A stretch of DNA of 64,000 nucleotides from Campanula takesimana (lineage: Eukaryota; Streptophyta; Magnoliopsida; Asterales; Campanulaceae). Of the stretch, positions 31,933 to 44,363 are shown in pieces. Position 1 is the first letter of the stretch; every line of letters starts with the position of its first letter. The DNA is taken from positions 124,001 to 188,000 of the forward strand of contig JAOWBW010000760.1 in assembly GCA_026119855.1 (NCBI GenBank), written 5' to 3'. A program made the position numbers and the translations under genes. The notes beneath the pieces were generated by a model that had not been told where the DNA came from, did not search any database, and saw nothing but the letters and a program-made list of their open reading frames with translations.

Positions 31933-34623
31933 ATGGTGGACACCAAGAGTGTGAAGTCTCAGCTTGATGAGTTTCAAACTATTTTGCACGAAATTCAAGC
32001 CGAGGGTATGGTCATAAGTGAAAGTTTTCAAGTGGCTACTATCATTGAAAAATTGCCTCCTTCTTGGAATGATTACAAGAACTACCTTAAGCATAAGCGA
32101 ATGGAAATGGATGTTGAGGGGATCATTCTGCGATTGAGTATTGAAGAAGGCAATAGAAATGTCGAGAAAAAGTTTGTCTCCGGTGTTGCTAAGGCTAATG
32201 TTGTGGAGCATTGTCAAAGCTCCAAAGGAAAAGGTTATGGCAAGGGGAAAGGGAAGGTTGTGTCCAAACCGTCCAACTTGGGACCTAAGGGTGGTGTTTC
32301 CAAGAAGAAGTTCCTTGGAACTTGTTACAATTGTGGTGGTGAAGGCCACAAGTCTTATGCTTGCAAGGCGCCCAAGAAGGCTCGTGAAGCAAATTTGGTG
32401 GAAGGCATTTCTAAGGAAGTGTCCGAGATGCAACTCGCGGCTGTGATTTCCGAGGTGAATTTGGTAGGTTCAAACCCAAATCAGTGGTGGATTGACACCG
32501 GTGCTACTAGACATGTGTGTTCCAACAAAGACATGTTTAGTACTTTTGTTGCTAAGGAAAATGGCGAGAAGCTGTTTTTGGGGAATTCGGCCACTTCCGA
32601 AATCAAAGGTGAAGGGAAGGTGGTTTTGAAAATGACATCCGGGAAGGAGCTAACTCTCAACAATGTGCTTTATGTGCCCGAAATCTGGAAGAACTTGGTG
32701 TCCGGATCGCTTTTGATTAAGCATGGTTTCTGTATTGTGTTTGAGTCCAATGTAGTTACTTTGTCTAAGAGTGGAATGTTTGTAGGAAAAAGCTATGTCA
32801 ATGATGGCTTGTTTAAGCTAAGTGTAATGGTGATTAAGCCAAGTGCTAATGAAATGAATATCTCTTCCGTTTACTTGCTTGAGTCATCTAATTTATGGCA
32901 TGCTAGACTTGGACATGTTAATTTTGATTCTATACGTCGTTTAACAAATTTAAATTTTATTCCTAAATTTAAAGTTGATTGTAAACAAAAGTGTGAAACT
33001 TGTGTAGAAGCAAAATTAACAAGAAGGTCATTCCATTCAATTGAAAGACATAGTGAACCACTTGAATTGATTCATACGGATTTATGTGATTTTAAATCAA
33101 CACAATCACGTGGGGGCAATAAGTATTTTATGACTTTTGTAGATGATGGCACAAAATTTTGTTATGTGTATCTTCTCAGAAGTAAAGATGAAGCTATAGA
33201 GAAGTTTACTCTCTATAAAAATGAAGTTGAGAATCAATTAAACCGGAAAATTAAGGTGTTAAGAAGTGATAGGGCAGGTGAATATGAATCTCCGTTTGAA
33301 GCAATTTGTGCACAAAATGGAATTAAACATACAACATCCGCACCTTATACACCCCAACAAAACGGTGTTTCCGAAAGAAAAAATCGGACATTAAAAGAAA
33401 TGATGAATGCCATGTTAATAAGTTCGGGATTACCAGATAATATATGGGGAGAAGCCGTGTTGTCGGCTAACTACGTGTTAAATAGGATACCCCGAAAGAA
33501 ACAAGACAAAACCCCTTATGAACTATGGCATGGAAGAGTGCCAAGTTACAAACACTTGCGAGTGTGGGGGTGTCTTGCAAAGGTAGCCATACCTCCACCT
33601 AAAAAAGTGAAAATTGGGCCGAAAACTATTGATTGCATATTTATTGGGTATGCACATAATAGTAGTGCTTATAGATTTCTTGTGTATGATTCAAAAATTG
33701 AAGATATACACAAGAATACTATAATGGAATCTATAAACGTGTCTTTCTTTGAGAATATATTCCCGTGTAAGTCAAGAAATGAGGCAAGCTCATCGACTAG
33801 GGTTATAGATTCAATAGAAGAAGAACACGTACAAGATAAAGAAGAAGAAGATGTGGAACCTCGACGGAGCAAAAGAGCTAGGGTTAAAAAATCTTTTGGT
33901 CCAGAATTTCTAACCTATATGGTAGAAAGTGAACCACAAAGTTATAAAGAAGCCGTTAGCTCTTCGGAAGGACCTTTGTGGAAGGAAGCAATTAAAAGTG
34001 AAATTGATTCCATTTTGCAAAATCACACTTGGGAATTAGTGGATATTCCTCCGGGAAGTAAGCCACTAGGATATAAGTGGATTTTCAAAAGAAAAATGAA
34101 AGCGGACGGAACAATTGACAAGTATAAGGCCCGCCTTGTAATTAAAGGTTATAGACAAAAAGAAGGCCTAGACTATTTTGATACATATTCTCCCGTCACA
34201 AGAATAACATCAATAAGAGTTGTACTTGCAATTGCCGCTTTGAGAAATCTTGAAATACATCAAATGGATGTAAAAACGGCTTTTCTAAATGGAGATTTAG
34301 AAGAAGAAATTTACATGGAACAACCCGAGGGGTTTGTTGCACATGGACAAGAGAATAAAGTGTGCAATTTAGTAAAGTCATTATATGGCTTAAAACAAGC
34401 ACCAAAACAATGGCATCAAAAGTTTGATAACGCCATGATGCAAAGTCGATTTAAAATAAATGAATGTGACAAATGTGTCTATACTAAAACCACGGAAAAT
34501 AGCTATGTCATTTTGTGTCTTTATGTAGACGACATGCTTATCATTGGGAGTAATGATAAGATGATTAAATCCACCAAAGACATGTTGAACTCAAAATTTG
34601 ACATGAAGGATTTGGGCGTTGCG
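31933..34623 (+). pseudogene. Element E gag-protease-integrase-RT, cut by element D
   Basis: An open frame of about 900 codons. It contains the gag C-terminal helices, CCHC knuckle CYNCGGEGHKSYAC (about 32323-32364), protease WWIDTGATRHVC (about 32485-32520), integrase zinc-binding region (WHARLGHVNFD to CVEAKLTRRSF), integrase core (HTDLCDFKS, LRSDRAGEYE, QQNGVSERKNRTL) and RT (YKWIFKRKMKADG, QMDVKTAFLNGDLEE, catalytic LYVDDMLIIGSND about 34520-34558). Element D enters after DMKDLG at 34623. RT continues in phase at 43488. Confidence 0.88.
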
Positions 34624-36753
34624 TGTCGCGCCCCGACCCGTGGTCCTACTTGGCCCCACGTCCGGGACACGCACGGAAGACGTCATAAAACATTTTTGAG
34701 AAATTTTTTTGAAATATACTTTCTATAAAAAGGTTCACACAACCAACTCGATACTAAAACATGACTTCAAGTCACAAAACAACCTTTCACAAACAAGTAC
34801 TAAGCCACTTGGCTACAACTACTAACTTTACTTACTTAATTACAAACACGAACATCTACTAGAAGAGATGATACAAACCAAGTCACGGGTATACTACCCA
34901 AAAGGTATTACATTTACATAATGTATCCTTTACTTACACAACCTTTCCCAAAATGTCTTACCTAAAGATCTCCTCGACGTCCTCCCAGTGTGTGTGAACT
35001 ATCCCCTGGGCTCCTTCTTATCTAAAAACGGTAAACAAATAAAGGGTGAGAATAAATCTCAGTAAGTTACTAAAATGCAACTACATTACATGCTAATATG
35101 ATAAACATAAAGGAACAATTCCACAACTGATCATATAGCACATAGCACATAATATGAGAGGCTCCCTATCGCCAACCGTCCCATACCGGTTGGAAATAAC
35201 GACCAACTCATCATGCAACACATAAAGCGGAAATGAACACTCATACATGGATACTGAGCCAAGGTTCTCCAACCAAACCATAGCCATCTGAGAGGCATCA
35301 ACTGAGCAGCATCGAAGAGCTGAAACGGGTTCCGGAACCAAACAACAACAACAACAACAACGGGGAAAATGACACAAAGTCATAACCCAAAGTGCCCAAC
35401 CTTTGGCCTAAGGAAGGGGTTTAAAAATGGGAAACCAATGATAGGAGCCTTACAATGTACTTGGCTCGGGAGACCATTATAATCCCTATCACTGCCCAAC
35501 ACACACAAAAGTACCAGCTGGACTTTACACGCAAACACCATATAGAAATACTTGCTTAAACAACCATCAGGGACAATGATTCCAATGTAGGGAACCATGC
35601 CAAACACATCAAGAAGATGAACTATTCCAACACATTACAAAGTGTTCAACAATGCTCACATAATCAATTACTAACATTTCACAACACTTGTGTACACCAA
35701 GGTACCACTTCTACCACATTAGTGATCCACAACAATCATCTAACTACTTTAGAACACTACCCAAAAACTAGACCAAGATTGACCTTTAAACCCCTTAGTT
35801 TGAAAACTCCAAACTTTTCCAGATAACTGGGCGGTCGCCCAAACAGGGCTGTGCGGCCGCCCAAAATGCTCTGTTCCATGAAGAAAACCCTTCAGATAGG
35901 TGTGCGGCCGCACGCCCATTTTTGGGCGGCCGCCCACATCACCCGGCAGACCTAAAAACTTAACCAAAGTTCACTCCTTACATTTCACAACCCAAAATTA
36001 CCAAAGCTTGCAACACTTAACATCTACACTTACACAAAGGCTAAAACTCAGCCCAAGAACAATACTAACACCAACAAGAACCAATTCTATTTTACTCCAT
36101 TTGTCCTAAATTTACAAGTATAAATAAAACATACCAAAACATTGTTTTATCACATATAAAGCATATAAAGCATACTTATGACCATTTTAACATTTAAAGG
36201 GGGATTAGTAACTTACCTATTTTCCAGAAAAAGTGTCGAGAAAAATAATATTGATCGGTAGAAAGAATCTACTCAACTCCCTGATCATTTATATATAATT
36301 AGATTTGAAAATGGAGTAGTAAATTAAAATAGGGAAAATTAACAAAACATAAATTTTACCTAGCTTTTCTTCTTCTTCTTCAATGGAGGTTTTTAAGTTT
36401 AAGGAAAGTGAAGGTGAAAGGGAGTATGGCGCAGAGGAGGGGGAAGAGGTGAGGAGGTCACCTAAAGAAGTTTCACCCAATTTCTCAAATAAATCACCCA
36501 AGTTTCCCCTTTTAGCAATTAAGCCCTTAAAGTCTTCCTAATTAACATATATTACCTACACCACTTAAGAACCAATTCTACAATGGCCTCAAACTTTCTA
36601 ATAACATTACTTAACTAACACAAATAATCAATTAAGATGTGCAACTCATATAAGATGATGCAACACATAAAATGCACACATAATTTTAAATAAAAATTCT
36701 CAAAATATAAAATAAATATTAAAATAAATAAAACGGATTTTGGGGTCGTTACA
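34624..36753 (-). repeat. Element D 3' LTR (left copy)
   Basis: 2130 bp. On the minus strand the polypurine tract AAGGGGGAGTGAG precedes it, just right of 36753. Confidence 0.92.
35829..35935. promoter_or_regulatory. Quadruple GC-rich motif array, element D left LTR
   Basis: GCGG(C/T)CGC cores start at 35831, 35853, 35904 and 35926, giving spacing 22, 51 and 22 bp. Confidence 0.7.
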
Positions 36754-36803
36754 CTCACTCCCCCTTAAAGAAAATTCGACCCGAATTTTTAAGATTACTT
36801 ACC

Positions 36804-39677
36804 TCAACCCTCAAATAACCAAGGATACTTCCTCTCAATCTCCTCCCGAAGCTCCCAAGTCGACTCTTCCACGTTATGATTTCTCCACACAACTCGAACA
36901 AGGGGAATACTCTTAGTTCGCAACTCTTGAACTTTCAAATCAATAACTTGGACCGGATGCTCCTCGTAAGACATACTCGGTTCAATATCCTCGGGAACCT
37001 CGGACAAGACATGAGAAGGATCATACACATACTTCCGAAGCATCGAGACATGAAAAACATTATGGATCTTATCAAGAGAATGAGGTAACGCAAGACGATA
37101 CGCTCTATCACCAACTAATGGGCCAATGTACCTCGGTGCTAACTTGCCTTTCTTCCCGTACCTTCGAATCCCCACCTTAGGTGAAACTTTCAGAAACACA
37201 AAGTCACCTTTTTCAAACTCGAGATCTCGCCTCCGGTGATCGGCATAACTTTTCTGTCTACTCTGAGCGGTACTCAAACGATCTCGGATAAGCTTAACTT
37301 CCTCAATTGATTTGTTCACCATATCAATACCCCAAATTTTTGCTTCTCCCACTTCATCCCAACAAATCGGAGACCGACACTTCCTTCCATACAAAGCTTC
37401 ATACAGGGCCATCCCAATACTTGACTGAAAACTGTTATTATAGGCAAATTCCACGAGAGGTAAATGAGAATCCCAAGAATCTGAAAAATCAACTGAGCAA
37501 GCTCGCAACATATCCTCGAGAATCTGAATAGTCCTCTCTGACTGCCCATCTGTCTGGGGATGAAAAGCTGTACTAAACTTCAACTCTGAACCCAAAGCCT
37601 TCTGAAATGCTTGCCAAAACCGAGATGTAAATCTAGGGTCACGATCAGACACAATGCTCACCGGGACACCATGCAATCTCACTATCTCATTTATATACAA
37701 GGTTGCAAGCCTTTCCATCGAGTAACTAATCTCAATAGGTAGAAAATGAGAAGACTTGGTCAATCTATCCACGACCACCCAAACTGCATCAAACCTTCTT
37801 CGAGTGCGAGGTAATCCCGTCACGAAATCCATAGTAACATGTTCCCACTTCCATTCCGGAATCTCTAACGGTTGAAGTAACCCCGCAGGCCTTTGATGTT
37901 CAGTTTTCACTTGTTGACATGTCAAACATTTAGATACATAATCCGCTATTTCTCTCTTCATATTATTCCACCAAAAGTGTTGCTTCAAATTTTGATACAT
38001 TTTTGTGCTCCCGGGATGAATAGTATACCTCGACTTATGGCCCTCATCAAGAACTTGGCGTTTAATCCCATCCACGCAAGGCACACATAACCGACCTCTA
38101 AAAGTTAACACTCCTTCGGGATTAAGAGAGAAATCCTCAAATTTGCCATCTTCGATTTTATCTACAATTTTCACCAACTCCGGATCATCCTTCTGAGCTT
38201 CCTTTATTTGTTGAATCAAAACTGGTAATACTTGAATACTCGCAAAAATAGCCCCATGCTTTGACTCACAAGGATCCCAATCTCGAGCATCCTCTAACAT
38301 CTTCCATTCACGCACCATCAATGAAGCCATAAAAGATTTCTGGCTAATGGCATCAGCTACCACATTTGCTTTACCCGGGTGATAAGAGATTGTGAAATCA
38401 TAATCCTTCAATAGCTCCATCCATCTTCTTTGCCTGTTATTCAACTCGTTTTGGGAGAAAAGGTACTTCAAACTTTGATGATCGGTAAAAATCTCAAATT
38501 TGGCTCCGTACAGATAATGTTTCCACTTGTGCAACGCAAAGACAATAGCCGCAAGCTCCATGTCATGGGTAGGATAATTTTGTTCACTCGGAGTAAACTT
38601 TCTTGAAGCATACGCAATCACCCTTCCGTTTTGCATTAACACACACCCGAGGCCTTCTTTAGAAGCATCGCTATAAATTACCAAATCATCATTTCCATTA
38701 GGAAGCGCAAGGATAGGAGCTGTAGTCAACCTCTTCTTCAACTCTTCAAAGCTAGCTTGACACTTGCCATCCCACACATACGATACATTCTTTCGAGTCA
38801 ACTGAGTTAACGGAGTAGCAAATTTAGAAAACCCCTCGATAAATCTTCTATAATACCCGGCTAGACCCAAGAAACTTCGAATCTCCGTAACTGATTCAGG
38901 CCTCTTCCAATTCACAATAGCTTCAATCTTGGAAGGATCTACTGATATTCCTCTATTAGAAACCACGTGCCCAAGAAAAGACACTTCATCGAGCCAAAAA
39001 GCACACTTACTGAATTTCGCAAACAATTGCTTCTCACGAAGAACGGATAAAACCATTCGCAAGTGTTGCTCGTGCTCCTCCTTAGACTTGGAATACACAA
39101 GAATATCGTCAATAAATACAACCACGAAGGTGTCAAGATAAGTCTTGAAAACCCGATTCATCATATCCATGAAAACAGCCGGAGCATTAGTCAACCCGAA
39201 AGGCATAACAAGAAACTCGTAATGACCATACCTACTACGGAAAGCAGTCTTAGAAATATCCTCAGAACGGATCTTTAACTGATGATACCCACTCCTCAAG
39301 TCAAGCTTTGAAAAGACGACTGACCCTTGGAGTTGATCAAATAAGTCATCAATGTGAGGTAGAGGATACTTATTCTTTACGGTTACCTGATTCAGCTTCC
39401 TGTAGTCGATGCATAGTCTCAAAGACCCATCTTTCTTCTTGACAAACAATACAGGAGCTCCCCACGGTGACACACTAGGACGGATGAATCCCCGATCAAG
39501 CAACTCTTGTAATTGCACCTTCAATTCTTTTAGTTCAGCTGGAGCCATTCTATAAGGTGCTTCAGATATGGGGGTAGTACCTGGAATCAAGTCAATACCA
39601 AACTCGATCTCTCTATCGGGAGGCATAGAATATTCAGAAGAAAACATATCACAAAACTCTTTAACAACCTTCACATC
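36804..39677 (-). CDS. Element D pol: RT, RNase H, integrase, chromodomain-like tail
   Basis: About 957 codons, in the same frame as gag after TAG 39678-39680. Residues are numbered from 39674. RT begins with YRMAPAELKELK (about 40), has KLDLRSGYHQLKI, and its catalytic box is FIDDILVYSKS (about 187). RNase H has YSDASKEGLGCVL (about 334) and TDHQSLKYL. The integrase zinc-binding region is HPGSTKMY to CLTCQQVK (about 552-590), and the core has MDFVTGLP (about 615), VSDRDPRFTS (about 677) and FHPQTDGQSERTIQ. The end (EESTWELREEIERKYP) is a chromodomain-like tail, known to steer chromovirus insertion toward heterochromatin. TGA ends it at 36804. Confidence 0.92.
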   Translation of the reverse strand, partial: DVKVVKEFCDMFSSEYSMPPDREIEFGIDLIPGTTPISEAPYRMAPAELKELKVQLQELLDRGFIRPSVSPWGAPVLFVKKKDGSLRLCIDYRKLNQVTVKNKYPLPHIDDLFDQLQGSVVFSKLDLRSGYHQLKIRSEDISKTAFRSRYGHYEFLVMPFGLTNAPAVFMDMMNRVFKTYLDTFVVVFIDDILVYSKSKEEHEQHLRMVLSVLREKQLFAKFSKCAFWLDEVSFLGHVVSNRGISVDPSKIEAIVNWKRPESVTEIRSFLGLAGYYRRFIEGFSKFATPLTQLTRKNVSYVWDGKCQASFEELKKRLTTAPILALPNGNDDLVIYSDASKEGLGCVLMQNGRVIAYASRKFTPSEQNYPTHDMELAAIVFALHKWKHYLYGAKFEIFTDHQSLKYLFSQNELNNRQRRWMELLKDYDFTISYHPGKANVVADAISQKSFMASLMVREWKMLEDARDWDPCESKHGAIFASIQVLPVLIQQIKEAQKDDPELVKIVDKIEDGKFEDFSLNPEGVLTFRGRLCVPCVDGIKRQVLDEGHKSRYTIHPGSTKMYQNLKQHFWWNNMKREIADYVSKCLTCQQVKTEHQRPAGLLQPLEIPEWKWEHVTMDFVTGLPRTRRRFDAVWVVVDRLTKSSHFLPIEISYSMERLATLYINEIVRLHGVPVSIVSDRDPRFTSRFWQAFQKALGSELKFSTAFHPQTDGQSERTIQILEDMLRACSVDFSDSWDSHLPLVEFAYNNSFQSSIGMALYEALYGRKCRSPICWDEVGEAKIWGIDMVNKSIEEVKLIRDRLSTAQSRQKSYADHRRRDLEFEKGDFVFLKVSPKVGIRRYGKKGKLAPRYIGPLVGDRAYRLALPHSLDKIHNVFHVSMLRKYVYDPSHVLSEVPEDIEPSMSYEEHPVQVIDLKVQELRTKSIPLVRVVWRNHNVEESTWELREEIERKYPWLFEG

Positions 39678-41243
39678 CTATACTTTAGGAGACTTTTTAG
39701 TAGTATCCAAAACACAAGCCAAATACCCCACACAACCACGGTGCAATAGCCTCCTAGCTTTCACATAAGAAATAATACGAATTCCCTTACCCAAAGAAGT
39801 TGCCTCAAAAGTAAACACAGGCACACTAGGGATAGAAAACGTAACCACTTTCTTAAAACAATCAACAGGGGCATGATATTTACTTAACCAATCCATACCC
39901 AAAATAACATCAAAGTCTTGCAATGGCAAAATAACTAGATCAGCAAGTAAAACATGCTCACTAATATGCACATCACAATCACGCAACACCTTGTCAGCTA
40001 TCAAACAATTTCCCATAGGAGTCGACACTTCTAGCACATAAGGCAAAGACTCATAAGAAGAATGCAATCGAGATGCAAAAGACACAGAAACATATGAATG
40101 CGATGAGCCGGGGTCTATAAGTGCACGTGCCCTCAAACTGGACATAGAAATTATACCTCCTATCACGGTGGAAGCATCCGAAGCTTGTTGTTGATTGATT
40201 GCAAACACACGACCTTGAACCTTTGGTTTTCCCGAGGCGTCCCTTTTCTGACCCTGAGACGGTCCAACACCACTCCCCGATGGTTGACCCCCCAATCTCG
40301 GGCAATTTCTTTGAAAATGGCCAAGTTGCCCACAATTCAAACACTTTTCTTGTTTCTTCCAACACCGCTCCTCACTGTGCCCTTCCCTCTGACAATAATT
40401 ACATACTCTCTTGCTTTGACCCCCGGAGAAATTGCTTTGATTTCTAACAATCGGTTGTCCTTGTGGTTGTCCTCTAAATGGGGTTGAAGTCCCTTGTCCT
40501 CCACGATTATCATTCCTTTGTGGTTGTGGTCTACCTTGCCTTCCCGCACTTGTTAATTCCACCTTCCTCTTGTGTTCTTCAATGTCGTGCTCCACTTGAT
40601 AAGCTCGATCAACTGCATCTTGAAATTCTTGTAGCTTGTGGGACACCAATTGAGTTCGGATCACTGTTTTTAAACCCTTAACAAATCTTGTTGCCTTTCT
40701 ATCCTCTGTTGCAATCAAATGAGTACAATACCTCGATAGCTCCGTGAACTTGGCTGCATACTGACCCACCGACATTGTATTCTGTTCCAAGCTAAGAAAT
40801 TCCACTTCCTTCCGGTCTTGATCCACCCTTGGAATAAAATGTTCCTTAAACTTCCTCAGAAAATTTGCCCAAGTATATGGTACATGAGCTTCATCCCAAC
40901 TAGCCTTCAGTGTTCTCCACCAGTACTCCGCAGCTCCACTCAACTTGTAGGTAGCAAACCTAACTCGATCTTCTTCAGTACAAACTAAGACATCAAATAT
41001 CTTTTCCATGGACTCGATCCATCTCTCAACTTTGGTCACATCTGGTTCACCATCATAGCCGGTTGGTTTCATCTTCAAAAACTGTTCTAGACCATACCTC
41101 GGAGGTGCATGCTCTCCTCCTTGCCTCTGATCATGGATGGTTTTCATTGCAGCCTCGAACATCCCTTGAAACATAGCTCGAGCTTCTTCCCTTACATTAC
41201 TCTGGCCTGCAATACCAGACTGTTCACCCTCATGTTCCGTCAT
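39678..41243 (-). CDS. Element D gag-protease
   Basis: 522 residues counted from the second ATG (41243), chosen because the upstream start at 41273 adds only a short non-conserved leader. It has a retrotransposon gag domain (FATYKLSGAAEYWW, about residue 100), a Gln/Arg/Gly-rich stretch, two CCHC knuckles (CNYCQREGHSEERC about 280, CLNCGQLGHFQRNC about 302) and an aspartic protease (ALIDPGSSHSYVS, about 378; GMDWLSKYHA). It ends at TAG 39678-39680 in the same frame as pol, where related elements usually read through as one ORF, so this stop is probably a mutation. Confidence 0.9.
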   Translation of the reverse strand: MTEHEGEQSGIAGQSNVREEARAMFQGMFEAAMKTIHDQRQGGEHAPPRYGLEQFLKMKPTGYDGEPDVTKVERWIESMEKIFDVLVCTEEDRVRFATYKLSGAAEYWWRTLKASWDEAHVPYTWANFLRKFKEHFIPRVDQDRKEVEFLSLEQNTMSVGQYAAKFTELSRYCTHLIATEDRKATRFVKGLKTVIRTQLVSHKLQEFQDAVDRAYQVEHDIEEHKRKVELTSAGRQGRPQPQRNDNRGGQGTSTPFRGQPQGQPIVRNQSNFSGGQSKRVCNYCQREGHSEERCWKKQEKCLNCGQLGHFQRNCPRLGGQPSGSGVGPSQGQKRDASGKPKVQGRVFAINQQQASDASTVIGGIISMSSLRARALIDPGSSHSYVSVSFASRLHSSYESLPYVLEVSTPMGNCLIADKVLRDCDVHISEHVLLADLVILPLQDFDVILGMDWLSKYHAPVDCFKKVVTFSIPSVPVFTFEATSLGKGIRIISYVKARRLLHRGCVGYLACVLDTTKKSPKV

Positions 41244-41339
41244 TTTTACTGAGTACCTGCATAAAACACTCAACGTTACTCACTCCATACTCAACTACCC
41301 TCCTAGGTCACTTAGTCATTCTAGACCATCTACAACCTA

Positions 41340-41351
41340 GCTTTGATACCA
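41340..41351 (-). promoter_or_regulatory. Element D primer-binding site
   Basis: On the minus strand, TGGTATCAAAGC lies two bases after the 5' LTR end. It is a one-base variant of the initiator Met-tRNA site. Confidence 0.85.
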
Positions 41352-41353
41352 AC

Positions 41354-43482
41354 TGTCGCGCCCCGACCCGTGGTCCTACTTGGCCCCACGTCCGGGACAC
41401 GCACGGAAGACGTCATAAAACATTTTTGAGAAAATTTTTCGAAATATACTTTCTATAAAAAGGTTCACACAACCAACTCGATACTAAAACATGACTTCAA
41501 GTCACAAAACAACCTTTCACAAACAAGTACTAATCCACTTGGCTACAACTACTAACTTTACTTACTTAATTACAAACACGAACATCTACTAGAAGAGATG
41601 ATACAAACCAAGTCACGGGTCTACTACCCAAAAGGTATTACATTTACATAATGTATCCTTTACTTACACAACCTTTCCCAAAATGTCTTACCCAAAGATC
41701 TCCTCGACGTCCTCCCAGTGTGTGTGAACTATCCCCTGGGCTCCTTCTTATCTAAAACGGTAAACAAATAAAGGGTGAGAATAAATCTCAGTAAGTTACT
41801 AAAATGCAACTACATTACATGCTAATATGATAAACATAAAGGAACAATTCCACAACTGATCATATAGCACATAGCACATAATATGAGAGGCTCCCTATCG
41901 CCAACCGTCCCATACCGGTTGGAAATAACGACCAACTCATCATGCAACACATAAAGCGGAAATGATCACTCATACATGGATACTGAGCCAAGGTTCTCCA
42001 ACCAAACCATAGCCATCTGAGAGGCATCAACTGAGCAGCATCGAAGAGCTGAAACGGGTTCCGGAACCAAACAACAACAACAACAACAACGGGGAAAATG
42101 ACACAAAGTCATAACCCAAAGTGCCCAACCTTTGGACTAAGGAAGGGGTTTAAAAATGGGAAACCAGTGATAGGAGCCTTACAATGTACTTGGCTCGGGA
42201 GACCATTATAATCCCTATCACTGCCCAACACACACAAAAGTACCAGCTGGACTTTACACGCAAGCACCATATAGAAATACTTGCTTAAACAACCATCAGG
42301 GACAATGATTCCAATGTAGGGAACCATGCCAAACACATCAAGAAGATGAACTATTCCAACACATTACAAAGTGTTCAACAATGCTCACATAATCAATTAC
42401 TAACATTTCACAACACTTGTGTACACCAAGGTACCACTTCTACCACATTAGTGATCCACAACAATCATCTAACTACTTTAGAACACTACCCAAAAACTAG
42501 ACCAAGATTGACCTTTAAACCCCTTAGTTTGAAAACTCCAAACTTTTTCAGATAACTGGGCGGTCGCCCAAACAAGGCTGTGCGGCCGCCCAAAATGCTC
42601 TGTTCCATGAAGAAAACCCTTAAGATAGGTGTGCGGCCGCACGCCCATTTTTGGGCGGCCGCCCACATCACCCGGCAGACCTAAAAACTTAACCAAAGTT
42701 CACTCCTTACATTTCACATCCTAAAATTACCAAAGCTTGCAACACTTAACATCTACACTTACACAAAGGCTAAAACTCAGCCCAAGAACAATACTAACAC
42801 CAACAAGAACCAATTCTATTTTACTCCCTTTGTCCTAAATTTACAAGTATAAATAAAACATACCAAAACATTGTTTTATCACATATAAAGCATATAAAGC
42901 ATACTTATGACCATTTTAACATTTAAAGGGGGATTAGTAACTTACCTATTTTCCGGAAAAAGTGTCGAGAAAAATAATATTGATCGGTAGAAAGAATCTA
43001 CTCAACTCCCTGATCATTTATATATAATTAGATTTGAAAATGGAGTAGTAAATTAAAATAGGGAAAATTAACAAAACATAAATTTTACCTAGCTTTTCTT
43101 CTTCTTCTTCAATGGAGGTTTTTAAGTTTAAGGAAAGTGAAGGTGAAAGGGAGTATGGCGCAGAGGAGGGGGAAGAGGTGAGGAGGTCACCCAAAGAAGT
43201 TTCACCCAATTTCTCAAATAAATCACCCAAGTTTCCCCTTTTAGCAATTAAGCCCTTAAAGTCTTCCTAATTAACATAAATTACCTACACCACTTAAGAA
43301 CCAATTCTACAATGGCCTCAAACTTTCTAATAACATTACTTAACTAACACAAATAATCAATTAAGATGTGCAACTCATATAAGATGATGCAACACATAAA
43401 ATGCACACATAATTTTAAATAAAAATTCTCAAAATATAAAATAAATATTAAAATAAATAAAACGGATTTTTGGGTCGTTACA
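41354..43482 (-). repeat. Element D 5' LTR (right copy)
   Basis: 2129 bp, matching 34624-36753. The GC-rich cores start at 42560, 42582, 42633 and 42655. Confidence 0.92.
42558..42664. promoter_or_regulatory. Quadruple GC-rich motif array, element D right LTR
   Basis: GGGCGGTCGCCC, GCGGCCGCCC, GTGCGGCCGCAC and GGGCGGCCGCCC at spacing 22, 51 and 22 bp, identical to solo LTR C. Confidence 0.7.
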
Positions 43483-43487
43483 TTGCG

Positions 43488-44363
43488 GACGTAATCCTTG
43501 GAGTTAAAATTTCTAGAATATCCAATGGACTTGTATTAAGTCAAACTCATTATGTGGATAAAATTCTTGGGAAATTTAGTAAGGATGACAATGGAATTGC
43601 GAGTACTCCGTTTGACCAAAATCTTCATCTTTCAAAGAATAGAGAAGATCAGGTGTCTCAATTAGAGTATTCAAGAATTATTAGAAGTTTAATGTACTTG
43701 ATGAGTTGTACACGACCGGATATTGCTTATGCTGTTAGCAAACTGAGTCGATATACTAGTAATCCTGGAACAAATCAGTGGAAGGGTATAGTAAGAGTAC
43801 TAAGGTACTTGAGATATACTCGTGATTTTGGATTACACTACTATAGACATCCAGCGGTGATAGAAGGATATAGTGATGCTAATTGGATATCAGATATCAA
43901 AGACTCAAGGTCTACGAGCGGATATGTATTCACATTGGCATGTGCAGCTATATCATGGAAATCTTCTAAGCAAACTGTTATAGCTAGATCAACCATGGAA
44001 TCTGAGTTTATAGCATTAGATAAATGTGGTGAGGAAGCCGAATGGCTACGCCAATTTCTAAAAGATATTCCAAAATGGGATAAACCTGTGCCAGCAATTT
44101 GTATACATTGCGATAGCCAATCTGCGATTGGTAGGGCACAAAATCATATGTATAATGGTAAGTCTAGACATATACGTCGACGACATAATACCATTAAGCA
44201 ACTAATTGCAACTGGTACCATATCTATTGACTATGTAAAGTCAAAAGATAATTTGGCGGATCCGCTAACCAAAGGGTTAAGTAAAGAAGCGGTTGCAAAG
44301 TTGACATTGGGAATGAGATTAAAGCCTCTTGAGAAGTTAAACACAGCGAAAAACCCAACCTAG
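43488..44363 (+). pseudogene. Element E RT C-terminus and RNase H
   Basis: It continues the frame cut at 34623: DVILGVKISRISNGL, the SLMYLMSCTRPDIAYAV region, and RNase H with YSDANWISDIKDSRSTSG, ARSTMESEFIALDKCG and DPLTKGLSKE. It ends at TAG 44361-44363 without further breaks. Confidence 0.88.

Larger units (their letters stand above)
34624..43482 (-). mobile_element. Element D: Ty3/gypsy chromovirus, Tekay/Del-like
   Basis: LTRs of 2130 and 2129 bp (TGTCGCGCCCCGACCC to GGGTCGTTACA on the plus strand) are flanked by TTGCG at 34619-34623 and 43483-43487. Genes run on the minus strand: gag-protease, then pol with RT, RNase H, integrase and a C-terminal chromodomain-like tail. Total 8.9 kb. 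The order (integrase after RNase H), the long LTRs and the chromo tail place it in the Tekay/Del chromoviruses. LTRs are about 99 percent alike by eye. One in-frame TAG between gag and pol is the only break seen. Confidence 0.93.
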
